Source of the DNA: Platerodrilus igneus
Taxonomy: Eukaryota; Arthropoda; Insecta; Coleoptera; Lycidae
Direction of reading: 5' to 3'
DNA length: 64,000 bases
Assembly: GCA_036346225.1 (NCBI GenBank)
Contig: JARFIW010001480.1
Coordinates: forward strand, 8,339,001-8,403,000
Part shown: piece after piece, positions 1 through 10,848 of the stretch
How positions within the stretch are numbered: position 1 is the first letter of the stretch
Layout: the number at the start of each line of letters is the position of its first letter
Position numbers and translations under genes: made by a program
Notes under the pieces: model-generated
Told to the model about the DNA's origin: nothing
Database searches by the model: none
What the model saw: the letters and a program-made list of their open reading frames with translations, nothing else

Positions 1-462
1 CGTTGCGCGAGATTCGCGCCGACGCGTGGGGACGAAAGGATAGTGGGGAATTTCCGAAAGACGCGTTGAGACTAGCCTCCGAAACGCGAACAAGAGCAGT
101 TGTGGGGTATCTTACGGTGTCTTTTTCCTGATATGTAGGTTTCCTGTGTTCCCAAATTATCGTACCTTTTACCTGTCTCGCCTACCTTATTTGTTTACAT
201 ATAGGAAAAAGATTAATTAAATTTGGATGCAACCTGGCTTAAGAGTTCCCACACCTGAGAAAGAGCCGCGAGCAGCCCATACCCGAGAAAGATTAGCCAA
301 GGCGGCCACGGCCGACCATCATGGAGTAATCCTAAAGAAAGCTCTACATGTTCACGTGAGTGCCCCCCTTTGGGGTTTTCTTTAATACTTATTTCCTTTA
401 TAATTTGTGTAATTGGTAAATTGTGTCGCCCTAATTTGCATATTGTGTGACGTCATCGACAA
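1..462. other. No gene seen; GC-richer left edge
   Basis: The first ~330 bases are clearly richer in G+C than the surrounding sequence and hold CG-rich words, but no long reading frame, tRNA-like box or recognised repeat end. It could be the edge of a repeat that starts outside the window. From ~360 the composition returns to the AT-rich background. Confidence 0.3.
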
Positions 463-490
463 TTTTTTTTTGTGAGTAAGTAGATTTATT
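463..490 (-). terminator. LINE 3' end: AATAAA and poly(A) tract
   Basis: Read on the minus strand, AATAAA (plus tttatt, 485-490) is followed 13 bases later by nine A (plus T-run 463-471). This marks the 3' end of the CR1/jockey-type element and fixes its orientation. Confidence 0.7.
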
Positions 491-573
491 GCATAACTCA
501 ATATAGGTTAATAAAGTATAAAACAAAATATTATACTATACAGCAAATTATTAAAATACAGTTAATAATATAA

Positions 574-1482
574 TTAGTTTTCATTTCTACAACTTAAAAT
601 ATATTTTTTTAAATTACTCTTGAATTTTCTTTGAGAAGGCTGATTGGTAACTGATTTTGGTAATGTATTATATATCTTAACACCATAATGAAATACATTT
701 TTTGTGGTTATTGTTTTATTCTTCTTGTATATATAGTAATTGTCTGCTTGTCTTGTGCTGTAGTTATGTATATCTGACACTTTAATTAAGTTGCTAACCA
801 AGTATGAAGGCAGCAAACCATTTATAATTTTATATATAAAAACCATACTATTATATTTCATTTGTTCATGAACATTTAAAAAATTAAGGCATTCTAACAT
901 TTTACAGACTTTGGCAAATCTGCTACATTTTAATAAACATCTCATTGCACGATTTTGTATCTTTTGCAATCTTTCCAAATCACCTTGGTTTGAGACAATA
1001 TGGCAATATGTTAGGTGTGGATAAACTATTGCTCTATATAAAGTTATTTGAGCAAAACTTGATAACTTTGCACTAATTCTTCTCAGAAATCCAACCTTTT
1101 TGCTTACTTTATTTATAACCACCTGTAGATGCATTTTAAAAGTTAATTTTCGGTAGATTATTACGCCAAGGTATTTAATGTTCTCTACCAGTTCAATATC
1201 AGACCCATCTATTTGTACATTCCTATTTTCTGTTTTGATCATTTGATAACTTCTATCATTCGTTAACAACATCCATTTTGTTTTATCAACATTTATCTTC
1301 AGCTTATTTCCAACTAAATATTTGCTAATTCTTATTAAGTCGCTATTTACAGATTGAATCAGGTTTATTACATTTGCACCTTCAGCATATATTAAAGTGT
1401 CATCAGCAAACATATGCATCTTTGTTACCTTCACTACATTCACTATATCGTTTATGTAAATTATAAAAAGCAATGGTCCCAA
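574..1482 (-). pseudogene. LINE reverse transcriptase, C-terminal part (302 codons open)
   Basis: The frame opens just after the conserved GxxLGPLLF block (seen as MGPLLFIIYINDI), has the catalytic FADDT box around residues 25-29, the KTK motif near residue 67, and the GVII(Y)...LTFK segment that follows the RT palm in CR1/jockey-like enzymes. The remainder, with YPHLTYC and the LERLQKIQNRAMR segment, is the C-terminal region typical of these LINEs. The protein would copy LINE RNA at a nicked target. It is the 3' part of the element at 463-3300; the start residue is only the first possible initiator after a frame break and not a real start. Confidence 0.88.
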
Positions 1483-1600
1483 AATACTTCCTTGTGGAAC
1501 ACCCCACTCAATTTCTGCTTTATTAGATGTTTCTCGTTGCCATCTCGTTTCTTGCTCCCTGTTTTGTAGGTAGTCTTTAAACCACTCTAACGCATTGTCT

Positions 1601-1867
1601 TTAACCCCATATTTTCCAATTTTGAATGAGAATATTTCTACTTATAGTCTCAAATGCTCTTTTGTAATCTATAAAGACTGCACACACTGCCTTTCCTTTA
1701 TCCATTGATTCTTTCCAGTCATTTATAATTAGCTGAATCGCTGTTTCACACGAGTGTTTCGTTTGAAAACCAGACTGATAGGTGGTTAATATATTAGTCT
1801 CATCCAAGAATTGCTTCAGTTGCTTATATATTACTGTTTCTAATACCTTTTCAATTGTGGCCAACAT
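1601..1867 (-). pseudogene. LINE reverse transcriptase, N-terminal (fingers/palm) part
   Basis: The 88-codon frame has the KVLE...YKQLKQFL helix, the YQSGFQTKHSCETA block and the AVFIDYKRAFETI block, which carries the first catalytic aspartate of RT motif A (IDYKRAF, where D-K-AFD is usual; here the last residue is E). It precedes the 574-1482 segment on the minus strand and is separated from it by a disrupted stretch of about 120 bases, where RT motif B would lie. Part of the same decayed element. Confidence 0.82.
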
Positions 1868-1985
1868 ATTTATAGGCCTGTACTCTTCGCATTTCTTTGT
1901 TGATACTACTTTTGAATTGGTGTAATTGTTGATATCTTTAAGTCCTTGGGCACAATACCATGCATAAGAGACATATTTATTATGT

Positions 1986-2645
1986 TTAGTAGCAGATAAC
2001 CAATAATATCAAAAGTTCTTTAAGAACTCTACTGTTTACACCATCCGGGCTGCTTTTATTTGCTTGCTTATATACCAATTCTTTTAGTTCATGTATTTTT
2101 AATAATTTAAAAGTACTTAATTCCTTCAGGCTTGTACGTATTGGATCGTGAAACTCAAACTTTTCAATACCAATTGATGATGTAATTTCTGTTATACTAT
2201 TTATGAAGTAAGTATTGAAGTTTTCAGCAATAGTTTTGTCATTAGTTTCTAGTGTATTCTCAAATATAATGTGCTTACTATTTTGAATACGTTCGGTTTT
2301 TAATACAAGTTTTAAAGTCTTCCACATTTTTACTGGGTTACCTTTATTTTCATCTATTTTCTTTTCATAATATTTAATCTTAGCTCTACGGATCATGAAT
2401 ATCACATTATTTCTGCATTCTTTGTATGCTTTCCAATCTTCCATACTTCTTGTGAATGTAAATTTTTTATAAAATTTATTTCGTATATTAATTACTATAT
2501 GTATTTCTCCATTAAACCATAATTTTGAACTATTTTGTGACACCTCCTTGTCATATGAATTATGGTCAATTGCATTTTTAATGTTTGTGTAAAATGTTTT
2601 ATAAAGTTTATCGATGTCGGTTATTTCATACTTCCAATCTGCCAA
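1986..2645 (-). pseudogene. LINE ORF2 linker between endonuclease and RT
   Basis: The 219-codon frame is rich in K, N and I and carries RNKFYKKFTF, a W-x-x-YK repeat (DWKAYKECRN) and KMWKTLKLVL. It ends in a segment resembling the KSSPDGVNSRVLKEL start of the RT domain (usually K-PG-D-I). This is the charged linker seen in CR1/jockey-like ORF2 proteins. No catalytic function of its own is expected. Confidence 0.75.
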
Positions 2646-2751
2646 TATTAACTCGTTCTTTATGGCCTCATAGCTAAGAATTTTCTTTATTTTGCTTTCT
2701 GCATCAATTTGGAGTTTTTGTGTGATGTGACTAATGTCTGCAACAACAATA

Positions 2752-3300
2752 CTATGATCTGTAACTTTTGGAGTGTGCCATACTTGTACTTTTTAATCCA
2801 TTATTATTAGTTATCACTAAATCTATTAATGTTTCAGATTCCTTAGTAATTCTTGTACTCTCAGAAATTAGTTGTACAAATCCACAGTCCTTTACAATAT
2901 TTTTTAACTTAATTGTATAGAAATCATTTATTTTATTCCAATCAATATTATAATCCCCAATCAGAATTATATCTTCACTACCACGTGATTCTACTAGTTC
3001 TTCTAACAAATTTTCCAACAGGTTTAGAAAATTTGCACAACTTCCACTTGGTGAACGGTAAAACACAGCTATACTTATACTTCTACTATTCAACTTAATA
3101 TTACCAACAATACCACAATATTCTAAATGGAGGCTATACTCTTTTAATATTTCAAACTGTAGAAATGACTGATAGTAAATTATGACACCTCCTGTGTGTC
3201 GTGAACTAGAATCAACCCTACCTAAACTGTATCCTTTAATGCCTGTTTCATTACTTTCAATACAATTTGGGCGTCAATTTTCACATTATGTAATACCGCT
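2752..3300 (-). pseudogene. LINE apurinic-type endonuclease domain, broken
   Basis: An open frame covers 3093-2752 and the same reading continues upstream to ~3300 with two stops. Visible blocks, N to C: a degraded (E)xWLRPNCIES-like segment, ETGIKGYSLGRVDSS, HTGGVIIYY, SISIAVFYRSPSGS, LIGDYNIDW (the GDFN catalytic block) and TLIDLVITNN. These are the order and spacing of the exonuclease-endonuclease-phosphatase domain that nicks target DNA for LINEs. The frame closes at the stop near 2752; the end of the domain (SDH box) lies beyond this break. Confidence 0.8.
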
Positions 3301-3336
3301 ACCAACTGTCATTTGTGGTGCTTGTACCACGTTTAT

Positions 3337-3849
3337 AGGGTAGCTCAGAATAGAACTAAATGAAAATACGTGTGCAACCAGTTTCAAGACTGAAAAACCT
3401 AATGACGAAAAAAATAATTGCACTTAAATCCGATGATTATTATAAACAACTACAGGTATTGGTTTTGAAATATTTTCGACTAACATTGATTGTGCGAAAA
3501 GATATATTGAAAAGCTATTAATTCGGCAAATGTTTAAGTGTTGGGCGATCTTGGTAGCCACAGGATACTTAACCACCTTTGCATACTACTGAATATCAGG
3601 GAAATAGGCTATATATTTATAAACAATAGAAGGGGACCCGAACTGCATCTAATAAGAAAGAGCAGCAGCTATGTTCGACGACAAAAAACAGAGAAACAAG
3701 GAAAAAATTGTATAGCAAAGTAATACACACGGATAGTGAAAGATGCAGACTATGCAAATTTCAAGGAAATGTGTAGGTTAGCACAGAATAGGAAACAATG
3801 TTGGTACGCGTCTAACCAGTTCCAGAACTGAAGACCTGATGATGATGTA
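3337..3849 (+). mobile_element. RTE-type LINE tail fragment (copy 4)
   Basis: This stretch matches the tail region of the RTE-type family at 28.7-29.5, 41.6-42.3 and 51.5-52.3 kb. It begins inside a short repeat of the ORF C-terminus (around tagctcagaatag, 3341), runs through the shared 3' UTR including the hairpin at 3537-3574, then has an internal deletion of about 300 bases relative to copy 3 (junction near 3710) and ends with the family's gatgatgatg terminus. It is a 5'-truncated, internally deleted copy lying head-on against the endonuclease end of the neighbouring LINE. No clear target-site duplication was found. Confidence 0.8.
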
Positions 3850-4077
3850 AAGGAGTAGTTACAGTTTTGTTGTAATAAATTATTTTATGTAATTCTGTTA
3901 GGAAATGTCAAACTTTAATAAATGTCAGTCCATTATATCACTAGTGATGTAATGAAATTTTACGTAACTGAATACTTAAGCCTTTATTTAGAAAATAAAT
4001 ATTAATTAAAACTTACAAATTAGTTAATAAATTTGTTTGTATGTATGTTAACGACAAAATTATTATAAACACAGTTA
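3850..4077. other. No gene seen
   Basis: AT-rich sequence between the RTE tail and the Crypton remnant, without a recognisable feature. Confidence 0.4.
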
Positions 4078-5110
4078 CTAAAACCAAGCCCTGAACCTGA
4101 TGGCACACATTTCATTCTTCAAAATGCCTACTTGAAAATGTCCTTTCTCCTTATACTCTGAACTCGATGGATTTATGTTGGTTGAAACAGCTACTTCAGA
4201 CTGTTCTCCTAGTATATTATTTGAAATTCTTTTTTTATTGACTAAAGAATTTTCGACGTAGCCTTCTGCCACGGTATTGGATTTCCAGCCCCCGTGTTGC
4301 TTAATTTTTAAAATGTCAGTCCCTGAATCTGCGAGCGATGATATAGATAACCCGCCGGAAACAATGCCCTGTATAAGCAGCAGCATTTGGTAAACCAAGA
4401 TGTTGAGCAATTAATTTTGGTGAATTGCCAAACGTATTTACAACTATAGGCTGCACTCTACAATAGATACTATAATATTTAACAAAAAAGGGTTATGCTT
4501 TGTAATTTGTGATCAAAGGTTGACATATTTTTGAATAATAGCAATTAAATTTTCTCTATATCCAAAAATATTACTATTTGTGACCACAAATTCTCGTATC
4601 ACATTTGTTTTTGTGTATGAAATAGTGATTTTAAATAAACTTCCCTTATCTACAACATCACTGATACATACGTTAGTTAGTTCCGCTTTTCTACATGCAC
4701 CAGCAACTCCAATAATCATTGCCACCTAAAATAACCATTGCATCAAAAACGATATTGTTTTAAATATGCTGACAGCAAATTATATCTTTGCAAATAAAAA
4801 CGTATTGTCATCAGCCCCCCTAATAAACTTTTGAAAGTTGTTCTTTGTAAAAATTAAAGATTTGTTGGCGTAATAGCCTGTAGATCTTCTCTTTTGAAAT
4901 GCTACTAAAGTGGTATATTTGTAGATGTTAATATTTCTTTTGACATTAAGTTCTGTCCTTAACATAGAGTAGGTACTCCAGAGTGTGATGCTTTATACTT
5001 TTTCAGCTTTTCAAAGTGTGCTACTAGAACCTTTTCACAAACATTTTTTACTCGTTTCTATTGACACCATTTTTCAAATTTCTTATTGGGGCTTCTTCAT
5101 ACCAGTTTCT
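4078..5110 (-). pseudogene. Crypton-type tyrosine recombinase (transposase) remnant
   Basis: Minus-strand pieces, N to C: a segment around VKNVCEKVL (about 5060-5000), TELNVKRNINIYKY and GADDNTFLFAK (4965-4780), MIIGVAGACRKAEL with SYTKTNVIREF (4725-4513), FGNSPKLIAQHLGLPNA followed by YTGHCFRR (about 4460-4370), then SLADSGTDILKIKQHGGWK and NTVAEGYVEN (4350-4220). These hold the full tyrosine-recombinase set: R in GACR, H-x-x-R in GHCFRR, H/W in HGGWK and the nucleophile Y in EGYVEN. The pattern fits Crypton elements of animals, which move by strand exchange rather than DDE chemistry. Frames are broken near 4370 and 4450, and a gap of about 53 bases at 4727-4779 ends in TTTTAG like an intron but lacks a GT donor. 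The element's ends were not identified. Confidence 0.8.
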
Positions 5111-6242
5111 AGACTTGCTGAATTATCGAATTTATAGCAAAATTCACACTTCTATTTCAGAAGGTATATCTAATTCTGAATCGCTCATTTTCGGTTTAAT
5201 TTGTAATCAAAAATTCAGTACTGACAAAAGTTATTTACATAAATATCAATTCCATAGCAACGTTCAGGTAAAGTGACAAAGCTTAATTTTTTACATTTGA
5301 TAAAACCGCAGTGTTTGAATTTGATGGATATTCGTGTTGTTTTGAAGGGTGGCGACTGGTTCTAGAGAGTAGAAGTTAAATATGAGCTTTTCCATTTACC
5401 GATCACAGTTCGGTTGTTGGAACAATATGATGGGTTTTCAAAAATACCATTCAGATGGCCGATTATCTAGACAGAAATATTTTGAAGAAAAGTCACACGG
5501 CAAATTATTATTGTATTGTGCGTTTTCCTCGCGAGAACAGAACTGAATCGTTTTCTGTGATGCCCTATGGGTTATATCAAACAACTTTTTTTAAAGAATA
5601 TTACTTAGTCTCATTCGTGTAGACTTAGAAATATTCTGCCTTTAATAAGGAAGGATATAATTATGTAAATGCTTAGTGAGTAACGAACACGACATCATTT
5701 CTGCAATAATGGTATTAAATTCCGGTTGATAACAAGTAACGTTAACTGGGGAACTTAACAGTTGTTTTGTGTTATTCAGCTTACTGTCTTGTCCGTTCCA
5801 TTTGTTTGAACCTCACACATGCGGTTACCGATAAGAAAAAATACTTAAGTTGTTTGCGACAGATATGAAGTGTGTCAAGGATGCAGTGTTTTTATACAAT
5901 GATAACGGCATTTGCTAATTTGTTGTTTATATGAAGTTTTATTTAATTAAAAGCAGTGGCAAAACATAAATTTGTGTGATGATATTTTCCTAACTGTATC
6001 AGTAAACGCAAGTAAACAAGTGCTGCAAAAATATGCAACGATCTGCAAAATTAGAAATTCAATGGGCTCCTACGGTTACTAAATTTATAACACGGGGTTT
6101 TGAAAATTAATTTGTACGAATTTTTACAACTAAATTATCTACTGTAATTGGCACAAAAGTACTATCAATTAATTCAACCCATCACTAAGTAAAATGTACC
6201 AAGCAAGAAAATCCAGTATCATCCAGTTAATATAGGTGCAAT
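5111..6242. other. No gene seen
   Basis: AT-rich sequence with short frames only. No repeat family shared with the rest of the window was noticed. Confidence 0.4.
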
Positions 6243-6422
6243 ATGTCATGCACAGCTGTAGAGATTGCTCCTTCTTCTTGCCACCGCTTTGACAACTTCC
6301 ATCAGGAAGAATTGGGTCAGGATTTTCAGGTTACTCATTGCACAACCGCAGGTGTAGATGTTGGATTTGCTTCGCTCGGATCGTTGGAGTGTGCTTATGA
6401 CGATAACTGTACTGCTTAGGTA
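6243..6422 (+). CDS. Candidate 59-residue ORF or terminal exon, unknown product
   Basis: An ATG at 6243 opens 59 codons ending in TAG at 6420-6422. The stretch is near 50% G+C inside flanks near 30%, and uses varied codons (A, S, C, E, D, G), unlike the Lys/Asn/Ile/Phe frames around it. An in-frame stop lies just upstream (6228-6230), and an AG acceptor at 6233-6234 would let it be a terminal exon of a plus-strand gene. The peptide has six cysteines, starts MSCTAVEIAPSSC and ends in LECAYDDNCTA. I do not recognise it. It could also be a relic of a repeat; the composition contrast is the main support. Confidence 0.35.
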
Positions 6423-9113
6423 TTTATTTAAAGATTAAGTTTTACACGTGCGACTATAAAAATTTAGAGTAAATTATTATTTAAGTATGACATTTTTTCT
6501 TAATAATTTTTTTACAGCTACAGCAAAATGCATTTCGACCTGTAGATGGTTTTATTTCTTTTATTGCTGTAGTTTACCGTTACATTTTTTGTATTTGTTT
6601 ATGAAGAGTTACTTCTGAACAATATGTATATGATTTTTAAGACTATTTCGATATCAAAGATTTAATATTAGGTTAAACAAGTGACTGAAGACAGTTCTCT
6701 CTATAACTTTTTTAAATTGCTATTATATGTAAATATTAGGATGGAAAATAATTCATATATTTTTTTTTAATTTGTTTTATATAAATATCAGGATTGAAGG
6801 AAACAATTTGTTTGAGACAGTCAGAAAAGTATTTATTATTTTGCATAGACTTTGTACTGTGTAAATTTTGCTGGATATGTTTTGGATAAATGTAGTTTTA
6901 TATGCAGGTTGGTTTTCTTTTCTTGCAACGTATTTTTAATTAGTAGTTTGTAAATAAAACTTCTTTCTCAAGGTTTCCTTTTTCTTTCTGCGTGACTCAC
7001 CCCACTCTGACTTTTTAGCTAGCACGGCCTCCTTTGGACGACTTTTTTTGTGGTGGACTATTTTCTTTGCTTACTTTACTTTTCTTTCTTGCCCGCACGG
7101 ACTACCGTAACAATTTTTTTGGGGCCAAAACTGAAAATAAAATGGGTTTATACATTTATCTATTTTATTAGACTTTTGAGCTATTTAGTCGTTAATATCG
7201 CCACATTTTTCCTTTTTATATATATTCTTTTAAATAGTTTGTTGCGTTCAATTGTACCCTGATAAATATTTTCATTTGATTTGGGACTCTTTAAATATCC
7301 TCATGCTTTTGCTTCGATATTTTGCCTAACTAGATGCTATGTGAGACGCTCCTGATTATGCTTTATGGTTTAATGAATCGATTTGTTCCTGTAAAACTCA
7401 TCCTAATACAATTGAAACAAGCACTTGTTCAACACTCTGTAGAATGTTATTAGTGCATTTAGTTTAAGCCAAGGTACATTTATCTTTAGTCTGAGATAAC
7501 ACACCAAATGTACTCGGTCATCTACAATCCGTGCTTGCTAAAATATATGTTCGCTTTATTTATGAGCAGTGAAACATGTTTAAATAGCATAAATTTTCTA
7601 CAGGTGTGATTAACAAAAGCAATTGTATTAGAGTTTGCCAATTTTTTTTATCTATTTATGCATTATAAACTTTAGACGTGTTGTTTGACATGTGGTATTC
7701 TAATATTTCAATCGATTATCAGATCGTTTCGAAAACTGGGCTCGCTTTGATTCCGTTTTTCATCGTACGATTACTGTCTGCTATCTAGATGCTGTTAATT
7801 TGAGAACAATGCACGCTTTCGTTGGATAAGCTTATATCCCTTGTGCAAATGTCTTCTGCATAAGCCACTGGTGCAGTGATGGTTGCAGCATATACGTGAA
7901 TGAGATCGAGTCCCTGCGACTGTTTCAAGTGTGAGATAAGGTTCTCAGCACCTCAAGGTATGTGACCCTGTGTTATTCTATATCCAGAAATTATTGCTTA
8001 CGAGTGTTTGGTGTTGATGCGTAACCTACGCACCATAAAGAAACAATCACATTACTCTGAAGGGCAGGCAAATATACAAAAACCCGCTTCGAAATTAGCT
8101 TCACTAGTGTTCTTGTTACTTCAACTTGCTTCCTGAAAATTGCTCTAAATGTTTAATTTAGAATTTAATTTTAAATGATTATTTTGAAGAAATCATAAGT
8201 ATTGCCTTTATTCTTGTGTTCATTATCGATAAATTTTACATGTTACAATATGAAATGCGCACTTTGTAGATCAATTATTAAAAATTGTCAGTAAAGTATA
8301 ATTTTTTTAAATAGCAATTTTCTTACTTTTTGATTTATTGTAAATGAAAATGAAAATTCATGGCGATATACTTTTCTTGTCTATGTGAAACACCCCCTCC
8401 ACATTTGTAGTTAGTTCGGTCTTTCTATATTTTCTTTATCTTTTATATGTGACTGATTTTACTGTCGTTTCTGTTCCTGCCTAATTCGTGCATATTAACG
8501 TAGCCTGTTTTAATTTCAGGTTAAACTTGACTTTGCTTTTATACTTTGTGTCGTCCCGACTTTTATACTAAATTTGTTTTTTTCCAGTTTTAAGGTTTTG
8601 TGTCACACATTGATATTGAATTTCTATTAGTGAATAACAATTATTTTGCTGGTAGGTATTCTGTAACTTTTTTAGGTACCAACTAGGTTTAGTTTATAGC
8701 TCATATTTATATCATATCTTTTGGTTCCTTCATTTCGTCGTTTGTTTGCATATTGTTCCTGAAGTTAACTCATCCTGCGATGTGTTTAAAAATAACTAAC
8801 TAAACAAATTCGATGCCTTATGAAAGTTTTTAAGTCTAAAATTCGTAATATTTCCACTAACAATCACTAATACTAGTTTTAATTAGTTGATTTCATTACA
8901 TTTGCATTATTGGTGTTTTAAAATGTGTAGTATTATTTTGACTGCACAAATAATTTAAAATTCTACTGTCAACCTCAATGTGCCTCACATATTTATCGTG
9001 TGGCTATAACATATTGCATTTTTATTTTGAATACTTGTCAAAAATTCCTGTTGCTCTACTTTCACAATTTAAATTATATTTTTGCAAGCAGCACTATTGC
9101 ATCTATATTAGTA
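6423..9113. other. No gene seen; AT-rich
   Basis: Long AT-rich sequence with many T-runs. The short frames at 7050-7262 and 8978-9215 are low-complexity or run into the CA repeat and are not supported as genes. Confidence 0.4.
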
Positions 9114-9180
9114 TGCAACACACACATGCACGTACGTGTATGCATACACCCACATACACACGTATACATGCACATACACT
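9114..9180 (+). repeat. Imperfect (CA)n microsatellite
   Basis: Alternating CA/CG/TA dinucleotides (cacacatgcacgtacgtg and similar) over about 65 bases. All reading frames across it are repeat-derived. Confidence 0.85.
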
Positions 9181-10560
9181 GCTACGGTAAAACCAAGGAT
9201 CAGGAAGAAAAGTAAACGTTGGGGACGAAAATGGAGCCCGTAGCAAAAAAACGGGAACAGACGACTAGCAGTAGTCGTAGATTGGGGGTGGACAGGACAA
9301 ATATAATCAAGGGTTGACAATGAAACCATTTGTATCCTGTAGGCCATAGTATACCGTATACCACAACAGCACGGATATCTATCAACCAACCTATAGGTAC
9401 CCAAAAAAGAACAACATATTACTAAAGCTCGGTTTATTATGATCAAGTAGAAAATAACTCCTAAGTATATTTTCAATGTTTCACAAGTCAAAAAAAAAAG
9501 AAAAAAATCTTAAGATTATACTGCATGCTCACAGTCAAGCAGAAACATCAGCGACTTAAATATTACCAATGTTCATGAGCTCCCTAACGTGATCACATAA
9601 TACAAAATTATCCCTACAGGCAAATCTCTAAAAATAAGGGATTGAAAGTCTCAAATACCCCATAGGTCCGGCAATTGGTACATAAGCCGTCGCCATAAAA
9701 GGTATTTTCTGCTCTGGGTTAGGCCCAAAAGCAGCAGCTTAGAAAAAAAAACAGATGATAATGCTTGGACTACAATAGTACTAATTACGGCGATATGTTC
9801 GCCACTAAGCTTTAGTAGTATCCTGCAGTACTAAACTTTAAGGACCCAGATAAGCACTTGACCATAGTAACAGAAATACTTCCTGAGGTGAATGGTTAAC
9901 TTATAAATAGCCTAGTAGGTTAAATAAAATGTTCACATGCAGCCTCTGCATTAGTGATGTATTAGAGCTTCAAAAACTCACGTGGGGTTCCAAGTTCCTG
10001 TAATCATTGTAGTAGTAAAATGGACTTCATTCCAAGTATAATTTCGTATCCACGGAAGTCGATCACTAGGAAATTGATCTTATAGGCAAAGCAGGGTGTA
10101 GTCCAATCAGCACCAAAACTAGTTACCATAAGCAATAAGATAAAATAAGGCCAGTGGCCCCAACAAGCCGCAGGTGGAAAAGAGCTATAAGCAACAATAA
10201 TGTAACCAAACAGCAAATAGTTTTCACACTTACCAAATACACAGGAAGTACAGAAAATCAGAAGAAATATGTGTATTTGCACTTCAGGACAGATTGAAAG
10301 TGACCAACAAATTCGAAAATGAACCTTACCCAAATATTCCACTATTGCAAACAATATCAGACCTTTTTTCAAACTCGAGTTTTACACAGCTGTTTCGTTA
10401 AAGTAAAGCCAGGATTAGAAATATGAATGAGAAAACCAGATATACGATAATGGATGAGCATAGATAAAAATATGTTATCTACTATGCAGGTATAAATTTA
10501 AAAGTCGAAAGATAGTAATTTGAATATTTATTGAGCTAATAAGTCATAGATGTCCCTGTA
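9181..10560. other. Unassigned segment between two CA repeats
   Basis: The stretch has a purine-rich (A+G) plus strand, which opens long frames on the minus strand (10372-10004, 122 codons; 9491-9108). These carry no recognisable motif and are rich in Cys, Phe, Leu and Ile, as expected from the skew alone. It may be a repeat bounded by the CA blocks; no terminal repeats were found. Confidence 0.3.
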
Positions 10561-10626
10561 ATGGAAAAAGAGATAAATGAAAAGAAAGAAGTAGAAAATG
10601 TTCGGTTTACAATATGTGAACATAAC

Positions 10627-10848
10627 AACACACACACGCACACACACATGCAAGTAGCACACACCCTCTATATGCATGCATCCACTCACACACATGCAGC
10701 ATGCACACATGCACGTGCACACACACACACGTGCACAAACATGTGTGCACACACACATATATATATACATATGCACATGCATCAAAAATCAGCGCACACG
10801 AATACGTACACACAATGCACACATGCACAGGTACACACATATATTAAA
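10627..10848 (+). repeat. Long imperfect (CA)n microsatellite
   Basis: About 220 bases of alternating purine-pyrimidine sequence, mostly CA with GC and TA steps (gcacacacac, acacacatat). It opens spurious frames in several phases that should not be called genes. Confidence 0.9.

Larger units (their letters stand above)
463..3300 (-). mobile_element. CR1/jockey-type non-LTR retrotransposon (LINE), decayed
   Basis: On the minus strand the order is endonuclease (about 3300-2750), linker (2645-1986), reverse transcriptase palm/fingers (1867-1601) and RT palm, thumb and C-terminal part (1482-574), then a short 3' UTR, an AATAAA at 490-485 and an A-run (T-run on plus, 463-471). This is the standard layout of a poly(A)-ending LINE. 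Stops and frame changes separate the blocks, so it is not active. The 5' end is unclear: similarity to an endonuclease fades near 3300, where an unrelated RTE tail begins. The CR1/jockey assignment rests on the FADDT motif and the general RT pattern and was not checked against a database. Confidence 0.85.

Noticed and set aside
3828..3852. ctgatgatgatg at the end of RTE copy 4 as a ribozyme core
   Set aside because: It is the TGA-type tandem 3' end of the RTE family; no gaaa or stems follow.
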